Source: Deltaproteobacteria bacterium
GTDB lineage: Bacteria; Desulfobacterota; Desulfobacteria; Desulfobacterales; SURF-7
Direction of reading: 5' to 3'
NCBI GenBank assembly: GCA_019307665.1
Contig: JAFDJC010000211.1
Span: 1-6,134 of the forward strand
Length of the DNA: 6,134 nt
The notes below the pieces were generated by a model. That model was not told where the DNA came from. It did not search any database and saw only the letters and a program-made list of their open reading frames with translations. Below, piece by piece: positions 1 through 5,766 of the stretch; the stretch's first letter is position 1, and each line of letters begins with the position of its first letter. A program made the position numbers and the translations under genes.

Positions 1-85
1 CCGTCAAAAAGATCTCTTTGGAAGGACTGAATTATCACCGATAAAAAGACCTTGCCTTCTGCGGCGAATTAGGATGATATCAAGC

Positions 86-272
86 CTTAGGGCTCGCGCA
101 AAAATAACTTCACATTTTGCTATCTCATCTTCAAGTCATTTTTGGCAGATTTTGAAGAGCAAAAATCTTGAAATAGTCCACTATTACTGCGCCTTTTGCT
201 CTTAAATATCTACCAAACCTAACCTAAATCTGAGCGCCAAAAATGTGAATTTATTTTTGCGCGAACCCTTAG
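86..272. repeat. 187-base palindromic MITE-like element
   Basis: The two ends (86-118 and 240-272) are inverted copies of each other, matching at 30 of 33 positions, with a shared core of TCGCGCAAAAATAA. The match continues inward. The segment around 149-172 pairs with that around 187-210 at about 21 of 24 positions, including AAGAGCAAAA against TTTTGCTCTT. The exact centre is AATAGT-CC-ACTATT (172-185). The whole element could therefore fold into one hairpin of about 90 pairs with some mismatches. Such structure and size suit a miniature inverted-repeat transposable element or a large extragenic palindrome. No transposase is present. An ATCA occurs near each end (79-82 and 273-276), but the left copy is three bases off the tip, so a target duplication is not proven. 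The palindrome itself is certain; mobility is inferred. Confidence 0.8.
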
Positions 273-281
273 ATCACTAAA

Positions 282-329
282 CAGGTCCTATCAGGTGTGG
301 CGGCGCTTTTTCTCTCTGATATGGCCCTG
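282..329 (+). other. Stem-loop ahead of the U32 gene
   Basis: CAGGTCCTATCAG (282-294) pairs with CTGATATGGCCCTG (316-329), giving 12 pairs with one mismatch and one bulged T, around a 21-base loop containing GGCGGCGC followed by five T residues. It ends 27 bases before the ATG at 357, so it would lie in the leader of that gene if transcription begins upstream. It could be a leader structure, the remains of a terminator or protein-binding DNA. The T-run lies inside the loop and not after the stem, so a classical intrinsic terminator is not supported. Confidence 0.35.
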
Positions 330-356
330 AAGACCAGATTTTAGAAGTTGAATAAA

Positions 357-1533
357 ATGGAACTGCTGGCACCTGCAGGAAATCTTGAAAAACTCAAATG
401 GGCCGTTATCTACGGCGCCGATGCCGTATACTTCGGCACCCGATTCGGCTCACTCCGGAGCTTTGCGGGAAACTTCAGCTTTGACGATGCCGCAGCAGGC
501 CTGGACCTTCTCCACGCGCAGGGCAAAAGAGGGTACGTTACCCTCAACATCTACCCCTGATGAAATGGGCGCCGATGCCTTCATTGTATCTGACCTCGGC
601 GTACTGATGGAGCTGAAAAAACTTGACCTGAATGCAGCTCTTCATGTGAGCACCCAGGCCAATACCACAAGCTATCAGACCGTAATGGCATACAAAGAGC
701 TTGGCATAAAAAGGGTGAACCTTGCAAGAGAGCTTTCAATTGATCAGATAAAACAGATCCAGAAAAAAATCAAAGGGCAGATCGAGACCGAGGTCTTTAT
801 CAGCGGCGCGGTCTGCTTTTCCTATTCCGGCAGGTGTGCCATCAGCGACTACCTGGCAGGTTTTCGCGCCAACCGGGGAGAGTGCAAACACGCCTGCAGA
901 TGGAAATATGCCGTTGTGGAAGAAACAAGGCCCGGGCAGTACATGCCCGTCTTTGAAGACGAAAGGGGATTGTACCTGTTTAACAGCAGGGAACTTGCCC
1001 TTTTTGAATTTGTGCCTGCCCTTAAAGAGGCCGGTGTAGACGCCATCAAGATCGAAGGCAGGATGAAATCAATTCACTATATTGCCTCAGTAGTCTCGTT
1101 TTACAGGCAGGTCATTGACGGAAAAAGATTTACGTGGGAACACGGGCTTGAACGTTTAAACAGGGTGCCCAACAGAGGCTACTCGACCGGATTTATGAAA
1201 GGCAAGATCGACAGCAGTGATTACCAGCGAGACAAGAGCACCTCACAATCAGAATCCATTTTTGTGGGAAACGTTACGGAAGAAAGAATAAACGGCATGT
1301 GTGTCCTGGAAGTAAGGAACAAGATTTTTGCAGGCGAGGAACTGGAAACCCTGTCTCCGGACGGCTCACTCTCCACCATAACCATGCCCGCTCCCCTTTC
1401 AACAACCGACAACCGGCAGGTGGATTTTGCAAACAACTCACAGTTTATCCTTCTGGAGCAGGACCTGAAGCCCTACATGATCCTTCGAAGAGTTGGATCA
1501 AAAGAGAGTGTGAATATGTCCGGAAAAAAATAG
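357..1533 (+). pseudogene. U32-family protein (TrhP/YegQ-like), frameshifted and internally deleted
   Basis: The first frame (357-560) reads MELLAPAGNLEKLKWAV then YGADAVYFG, the characteristic N-terminus of peptidase family U32, and stops at TGA 558-560 after TLNIYP. The next frame resumes directly at 559 with DEMGADAFIVSDLGVL and runs to the stop at 1531-1533. It contains HVSTQAN, NLARELS and four cysteines (CFSYSGRC, then GECKHACRW) of the presumed cofactor-binding region, then EDERGLYLFNSREL, KIEGRMKS and RGYSTGF. This order and the C-terminus fit E. coli YegQ/TrhP, which takes part in 5-hydroxyuridine formation in tRNA; despite the family name it need not be a protease. As I recall the family, about 15 residues separate NIxP from EMGxDA; here one residue does, so about 44 bases are missing. 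ATG 357 is preferred because AGAAG lies 9 bases upstream; TTG 348 is an alternative. The downstream part could restart at ATG 565 but would lack the N-terminal strands. An assembly or sequencing fault is possible. Confidence 0.85.
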
Positions 1534-1538
1534 CATAG

Positions 1539-1695
1539 ATTTGACAGGATTTTCAGAATTTTCTGGATTTCTTCAAGAATTTTATGTAATTATACGGTGA
1601 CTTACCTTAAAGACCCACCGAAACTTAGCTGAAAAACTTCGAATTAGAGTTTTAAAAAAGCCAAGCGAGAGCTAAAGGCTAATGAGTTGAATCAT
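1539..1695. repeat. Dispersed intergenic repeat, copy 1
   Basis: This stretch begins 6 bases after the U32 stop codon and is a diverged direct copy of 2701-2851. Shared exact blocks, in the same order and spacing, include TTTTCAGAATTTTCT, ATTTTATGTAATTATAC, GACTTACCT and AGCTAAAGGCTAATG. Its opening resembles the GACAGGATT-type spacer sequence common between genes in some bacteria. TTAGCT (1625-1630) can pair with AGCTAA (1670-1675). The two copies bracket the ORF6N gene. No function can be assigned from sequence alone. Confidence 0.75.
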
Positions 1696-1782
1696 ATCGT
1701 TGAAGAGGTAAAAAGAAAAAGCAGAAAATATTATAATTTTCAGACACTAAAGCTCAAAATCAGTATGCCGGATGACGCATAA
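1648..1782 (+). pseudogene. Possible C-terminal scrap of an unrecognised gene
   Basis: The frame 1648-1782 is open for 44 codons without an ATG until close to its end. It reads KAKRELKANELNHIVEEVKR, then a tyrosine and lysine-rich stretch ending ISMPDDA before TAA at 1780-1782. A TTG at 1687 could start a 31-residue peptide. The composition (charged, helical, few rare residues) looks more protein-like than random AT-rich DNA. Just upstream, another frame reads NLAEKLRIRVLKK, as if one indel separated the two. The stop overlaps the ATG of the helicase-like fragment at 1772, as operon neighbours often do. I do not recognise a family. The first third lies inside the dispersed repeat, which could equally explain it as fortuitous. 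Confidence 0.2.
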
Positions 1783-1966
1783 ACAACAAATACAGGAAGG
1801 TCAAATTATAACTGGCCTGCTATTCAATGAGCCAATGCGGGTTGAAACCTTCCGCATGACAAGCCCGAATATTTTACAACTTGATGTTACAGATTGTGAT
1901 CTCAAGTTAAATAATAAGAAAATGGGAACAAGTTATGAAAAAAAACGAACAGCTATTGGATCTTAA
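1772..1966 (+). pseudogene. Helicase N-terminal remnant (SNF2/DEAD-type), truncated
   Basis: The 64-codon frame starts at ATG 1772. Residues 9-27, EGQIITGLLFNEPMRVETF, resemble the opening of large SNF2/DEAD-type helicases found in phage-defence loci, which typically begin with a short leader followed by GxxVxGPLFxEPxRVE. After about residue 35 the likeness is lost, and the frame ends at TAG or TGA-type stop codons 32 bases inside the ORF6N gene, with no helicase motifs. The real protein would be many hundreds of residues, so if the likeness is genuine this is only the first exon-sized scrap left by a deletion or by arrival of the ORF6N gene. No clear ribosome binding site precedes it. The alternative is a short chance frame. 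The family assignment rests on about 20 residues and on memory of the motif. Confidence 0.4.
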
Positions 1967-2513
1967 AAGTATCGAGCAGATAATCTATATGATACGTGGA
2001 CATAAAGTCATTTTGGACAGGGAGTTAGCGGAACTTTATGGCGTGGAGACAAAAGCATTAAAGCAAGCTGTTAGAAGAAATATAGATCGGTTTCCTACAG
2101 ACTTTATGTTTGAACTTACAGCTCAGGAGTTTAAAAACTTGAGGTCACAATTTGTGACCTCAAGTTTGGCCCAATGGGGCGGCGCGCGGTATAAGCCTAT
2201 GGCTTTTACGGAACAAGGTGTCGCAATGCTTTCCAGTGTCCTACGGAGCAAACGAGCGGTTCAAGTCAATATTGAAATCATGCGCGCGTTTGTCCGGCTA
2301 CGTCAAATGTTATCGGCACATAAGGATCTTGAGAGAAGACTGGATGCATTGGAAGAAAGATATGATGAACAGTTTAAAGTTGTTTTCGATGCGATCAGGG
2401 CATTGATGAAACCGCCTGAAAAGCCAAAGAAAAAGATTGGGTTTGAAGTTAAGGAAGGGAAGCCCAAATATGGAAAAAAGAAGAATGTGCAAAAGAAAGC
2501 AATGAAAAAATGA
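1935..2513 (+). CDS. ORF6N-domain DNA-binding protein
   Basis: The 192-residue product shows the full ORF6N signature. An N-terminal helix leads into IRGHKVILDRELAELYGV (20-37), then RRNIDRFPTDFMFELT (47-62), RYKPMAFTEQGVAMLSSVL (85-103) and VNIEIMRAFVRLR (111-123). Residues about 124-157 are charged and probably form a coiled coil for dimerisation, and the tail (159-192) is rich in lysine and proline, suited to nucleic-acid contact. ORF6N domains occur in phage and plasmid proteins and are thought to bind DNA; chromosomal copies often sit in or beside type I restriction operons, as here. No enzyme activity is indicated. ATG 1935 is supported by GGGA 7 bases upstream and by family alignment. 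The gene appears intact, lies between two copies of a dispersed repeat and contains a perfect 33-base palindrome. It is separated from hsdR by 439 bases, so joint transcription is uncertain. A regulatory or accessory role for the restriction system is inference. Confidence 0.88.
   Translation: MKKNEQLLDLKSIEQIIYMIRGHKVILDRELAELYGVETKALKQAVRRNIDRFPTDFMFELTAQEFKNLRSQFVTSSLAQWGGARYKPMAFTEQGVAMLSSVLRSKRAVQVNIEIMRAFVRLRQMLSAHKDLERRLDALEERYDEQFKVVFDAIRALMKPPEKPKKKIGFEVKEGKPKYGKKKNVQKKAMKK
2135..2167. repeat. Perfect 33-base palindrome inside the ORF6N gene
   Basis: The left arm AAACTTGAGGTCACAA (2135-2150) and the right arm TTGTGACCTCAAGTTT (2152-2167) are perfect reverse complements over 16 bases around a single T at 2151. 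It encodes the residues around NLRSQFVTSS (68-77), between the two conserved halves of the ORF6N domain. As duplex DNA it is a strong candidate dimer-binding operator; a hairpin in mRNA would need a few pairs opened for a loop. A symmetrical site of this quality inside a coding region is unlikely by chance. Confidence 0.8.
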
Positions 2514-2700
2514 GGTGATGCGTGTGGTTTGTCACGCTAGTCAACAACGTCCCCTAAGTCTCCCCTGGTGGGAAATCCAAAAAGGACAAAAAGAGGGTAT
2601 GAGTTTCTATATGCCACAAATGCGCCAAGCATGCCATATGGGAAAAGAACGCAATGGAAAGGAAGGATAGAGTAAGCCCAGAAATGAAAAAAGAGCACAA
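2514..2700. other. Non-coding spacer after the ORF6N gene
   Basis: No supported gene lies between the ORF6N stop and the second dispersed repeat. A short inverted repeat GCGTG/CACGC (2520-2524 and 2533-2537) is too weak and lacks a T-run, so it is not called a terminator. A 50-codon frame from ATG 2518 to TAG 2670 has no recognisable domain, and its putative ribosome binding site almost touches the ATG. The stretch TCCCCTAAGTCTCCCCTGG resembles spacer repeats seen between genes in other bacteria. Confidence 0.5.
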
Positions 2701-2851
2701 ATTTGATAACCTTTTCAGAATTTTCTAGATTTCTTCAACTATTTTATGTAATTATACAACGACTTACCTGAAAGCCCATCAAATATTAGCCTAAAAACTT
2801 GAATTTTAAGATCCTAAAGCATCAAAGCTAAAGGCTAATGGGATGAAACAT
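2701..2851. repeat. Dispersed intergenic repeat, copy 2
   Basis: This is the second, diverged direct copy of 1539-1695, in the same orientation, placed 101 bases before the hsdR start. Besides the shared exact blocks it has its own inner symmetry: ATTAGCC (2785-2791) pairs with GGCTAAT (2833-2839). This pairing is weaker in copy 1, where the same positions read CTTAGCT and GGCTAAT. The loss of identity between copies suggests they are old. No open frame runs through this copy, so it supports a non-coding repeat over a gene fragment. Confidence 0.75.
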
Positions 2852-2854
2852 CCC
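2840..2854 (+). other. Short perfect hairpin ahead of hsdR
   Basis: GGGATG and CATCCC form six perfect pairs around an AAA loop, at the right end of repeat copy 2. No T-run follows (GGTTAAAAG), so it is not an intrinsic terminator. It could be a leader structure if transcription of hsdR starts upstream, but no promoter could be defended in 2852-2952, which is AT-rich and otherwise featureless. Confidence 0.3.
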
Positions 2855-2952
2855 GGTTAAAAGACAAAAGTAAACGGTAGAGCTCAGCAATCTTCTTAAT
2901 TATCAAACTGTTAAAAGTGAAACTGATTTTCTAATTGATGTGCGGTTTCTTT

Positions 2953-5766
2953 ATGACAAAAACACCAGAAGAAGAAGCCCGAGAAACCATAGACAAAATG
3001 CTGGACCTGTCTGGCTGGGATGTCCAGGATGTTGAAAAAGCCAACATCCATGCAAAAAAGGGCGTGGCCATCAGGGAGTTTCCCTTAAATAAGGGCCATG
3101 GCTTTGCAGATTATCTTTTGTATGTGGATGGCAAGGCAGCAGGTGTTATTGAGGCAAAAAAAGTCGGCAATACCCTTACAGGTGTTGAAATCCAGTCAGA
3201 CAAGTACAAAACCGGTCTGCCTGAAGATCTTCCTGCATGGTACAGGCCACTTCCCTTCTGTTATCAGTCCACAGGTATTGAAACTCGTTTTACAAATGAT
3301 CTTGATCCTGTTCCCCGTTCCAGGGGTACTTTTTCCTTTCATCTCCCGGAAACTTTTGAAGAATGGCTAAGGGATGATACGCCAGTTCTTTCAGACTATG
3401 TTGCTGACCCTCCAATCATTTATTCTAAACCATCCACTTTGAACCTGCGTCTCAAACAGATGCCTGAGCTCATGGAGGAGGGCTTATGGTCTGCCCAGAT
3501 CATCGCTGTAAAAAATCTGGAAAAGTCTCTTGCGGAAAATCGTCCCCGCGCCCTTATCCAGATGGCCACAGGTTCAGGCAAGACATTTACAGCCATCAAT
3601 TTTATCTATCGGCTTATCAAGTTTGCAAAGGCTCGCCGGGTTCTGTTTCTTGTTGACCGGGGTAATCTGGGCAAACAGACCCTTAAGGAATTCCAGCAGT
3701 ATGTTTCACCCTATAACAACTATAAATTCAGCGAAGAATATATTGTTCAGCGCCTTACTTCAAACACGCTTGATAAAACCGCCCGGGTCTGCATCTGCAC
3801 CATCCAGCGTCTTTACTCCATGCTCAGAGGCGTGGATCTTCCGGAAGTTGATGAGGAAGAATCTGTTAATGGTCTTGAAAATGTCTATGATGAAGTGCCG
3901 CCCATAGAATACAACCCGGCCATTCCCATTGAGACGTTTGATTTTATCATCACAGATGAATGTCACCGCTCCATTTATAATCTCTGGCGCCAGGTGCTGG
4001 ATTATTTTGATGGGTATATTATCGGCCTTACTGCCACGCCCAGCAAACAGACCTTTGGTTTTTTTAATCAGAACCTTGTTATGGAATACGGGCATGAGGA
4101 GGCTGTGGCTGATGGTGTGAATGTTAATTATGATGTTTACCGCATCCGGACACAAATTACAGAACAGGGCTCAACTGTGGAGTCCGGCTATTATGTTGAT
4201 ATTCGTGACAGGGAAACCAGAGAAGTTCGCTGGGAGCGGTTGGACGAAGATCTTGAATATGATGCAAACAAGCTTGACCGTGATGTAGTTGCAGTAGACC
4301 AGATCCGCACGGTTGTCCGTACGTTTCGAGACAAGCTCTTTACAGAGATTTTTCCTGGCCGCACCGAGGTTCCAAAGACCCTTATTTTTGCAAAAAGTGA
4401 CCCCCACGCTGAAGACATTGTCAAAATCGTGCGTGAGGAATTTGCAAAGGGCAATGACTTTGCCCAGAAGATTACATACAAGACAACCGGCAGAAGGCCT
4501 GAAGATCTTATAGCGGAATTCAGAAACAGTTATAACCCCAGGATTGCCGTTACCGTGGACATGATCGCCACAGGCACGGACATAAAACCCCTTGAAGTTG
4601 TGATGTTCATGCGCAGTGTAAAATCCCGCAGTTTTTTCGAGCAGATGAAGGGCCGGGGCGTGCGCGTTATAAATAAAGATGATCTAAAGTCTGTTACACC
4701 GGATGCCAAAGCAAAGGACCATTATATTATTGTGGATGCTGTGGGTGTGTGCGAGCGGGACAAGACAGACTCAAAGCCCATGGACCGGAAAAAAGCAGTC
4801 TCTTTTGAAAAACTTCTCCAGGCTGTAAGCCTTGGAAACACAGATCCAAATGTTATCTCATCGGTTGCTGCCCGTATTGCGCGTATCGACAAAAATATTT
4901 CAGAAGAAGATACAGAAAAAGTCATAGAGGTTACAGAGGGCAAAAGTCTGGGCGGCCTTGTATCTGATCTTGTAAATGCCCTTAATCCTGACAATCAGGT
5001 GGAGCTCGCCTGCGCCGAACTTAGTGAGGCAGGCAGGCAGGACCCGACTGAAGAAGATATAAAACAGGCAGCAGATAGACTGATAAAAGATGCAGTCAAG
5101 CCTTTGTACAATCCGGATTTCAGGAATCTGTTACTTGAAATAAAGAAAAAGAACGAGCAGATTATTGATAATGTCAGTTCAGATGCAGTGATAGAAGCAG
5201 CCTTCAGCGCAGAGGCCCTGGAAAAAGCAAAAGACATGGTAGAGTCTTTTAAGCAGTTTATAAAGGATAACAAGGATGAAATCACTGCCCTGCAAATCCT
5301 TTATTCCCGGCCGTACAAGTCGCCTTTAAAGTTTGAGGATATAAAAGAGCTTGCAGATAGCATTAACAAGCCGCCCCATCACTGGACAGAGGATAATCTC
5401 TGGGCAGCCTATGCGGCACTTGAAAAGTCAAAGGTTCGGGGTGCAAGTGGTGCGCGGATCATGACAGATCTTGTGTCTCTTGTTCGGTATGCCCTTGAAC
5501 AGGAAAATGAGCTTGTGCCGTTTCCGGAAAAGGTGGATGCGAACTTTAAGGCTTGGCTGGCACAGCAGGAGAAGAAGTTTGATGAAGAGCAGGTCCTTTG
5601 GCTTGAGATGATAAAGGACCATATTGCAGGGAACCTGAGTATTGAAACAGATGATTTTGAATATGCGCCTTTTTCGCAGGAAGGTGGGCTTGGTAAAGTT
5701 TATCAGTTGTTTGGGGATGAATTGAACGATATTTTGGATGAATTGAATGAGGCGTTGGCGGCGTGA
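2953..5766 (+). CDS. hsdR: Type I restriction endonuclease, subunit R (HsdR)
   Basis: The 937-residue product is a complete HsdR of the EcoEI-like type, the motor and nuclease of a type I restriction complex, which pulls DNA past the bound complex with ATP and cuts at a distance. The N-terminal nuclease domain has the PD-(D/E)xK pattern: Asp53 in FADYLLYVDG, and Glu67 and Lys69 in VIEAKK, followed by a QxxxY motif (Gln81, Tyr85). The superfamily 2 helicase motor follows: MATGSGKT (Walker A, 204-211), DECH (335-338), GLTATPS (TATP 360-363), ATGTDIKP (539-546) and QMKGRGVR (564-571). The last 150 residues match the C-terminal domain of EcoEI-type R subunits (KSPLKFEDIKELADSI, LVSLVRYAL, then GGLGKVYQLFG), which docks to the methylase core. 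All key residues are present and the frame is unbroken. ATG 2953 fits family length; ATG 2938 or TTG 2935 would add five or six residues, and none has a good ribosome binding site. The stop overlaps the hsdS start. Confidence 0.97.
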   Translation: MTKTPEEEARETIDKMLDLSGWDVQDVEKANIHAKKGVAIREFPLNKGHGFADYLLYVDGKAAGVIEAKKVGNTLTGVEIQSDKYKTGLPEDLPAWYRPLPFCYQSTGIETRFTNDLDPVPRSRGTFSFHLPETFEEWLRDDTPVLSDYVADPPIIYSKPSTLNLRLKQMPELMEEGLWSAQIIAVKNLEKSLAENRPRALIQMATGSGKTFTAINFIYRLIKFAKARRVLFLVDRGNLGKQTLKEFQQYVSPYNNYKFSEEYIVQRLTSNTLDKTARVCICTIQRLYSMLRGVDLPEVDEEESVNGLENVYDEVPPIEYNPAIPIETFDFIITDECHRSIYNLWRQVLDYFDGYIIGLTATPSKQTFGFFNQNLVMEYGHEEAVADGVNVNYDVYRIRTQITEQGSTVESGYYVDIRDRETREVRWERLDEDLEYDANKLDRDVVAVDQIRTVVRTFRDKLFTEIFPGRTEVPKTLIFAKSDPHAEDIVKIVREEFAKGNDFAQKITYKTTGRRPEDLIAEFRNSYNPRIAVTVDMIATGTDIKPLEVVMFMRSVKSRSFFEQMKGRGVRVINKDDLKSVTPDAKAKDHYIIVDAVGVCERDKTDSKPMDRKKAVSFEKLLQAVSLGNTDPNVISSVAARIARIDKNISEEDTEKVIEVTEGKSLGGLVSDLVNALNPDNQVELACAELSEAGRQDPTEEDIKQAADRLIKDAVKPLYNPDFRNLLLEIKKKNEQIIDNVSSDAVIEAAFSAEALEKAKDMVESFKQFIKDNKDEITALQILYSRPYKSPLKFEDIKELADSINKPPHHWTEDNLWAAYAALEKSKVRGASGARIMTDLVSLVRYALEQENELVPFPEKVDANFKAWLAQQEKKFDEEQVLWLEMIKDHIAGNLSIETDDFEYAPFSQEGGLGKVYQLFGDELNDILDELNEALAA

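Noticed and set aside
2..205. Frame open from the left edge for 67 codons on the + strand
   Set aside because: Most of it runs through the left half of the palindromic element, the residues show no domain, and the left edge hides any start. It is best explained as a chance frame in a repeat.
385..558. Using the upstream part of the second U32 frame (from 385) as the true N-terminus
   Set aside because: The residues encoded there are serine, threonine and proline-rich with no family likeness, whereas the other frame over the same bases gives the conserved U32 N-terminus. Only the part from 559 onward belongs to the protein.
555..562. Programmed +1 frameshift at CCC TGA in the U32 gene
   Set aside because: It would rejoin the frames, but the joined protein would still lack about 15 conserved residues, and no stimulatory element is seen. 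A deletion fits better, so this is kept only as an alternative in the findings.
1534..1600. Intrinsic terminator after the U32 gene
   Set aside because: Only CAGAA/TTCTG-type five-base pairing is present, without a GC-rich stem followed by a T-run.
2518..2670. Fifty-codon frame after the ORF6N gene
   Set aside because: It has no recognisable motif, badly spaced ribosome binding and a composition that looks like translated spacer DNA.
3760..4155. 131-codon frame on the - strand inside hsdR, and other antisense frames there
   Set aside because: They lie wholly opposite a well-supported, conserved gene, show no domain, and have the composition expected of shadows of hsdR codons.
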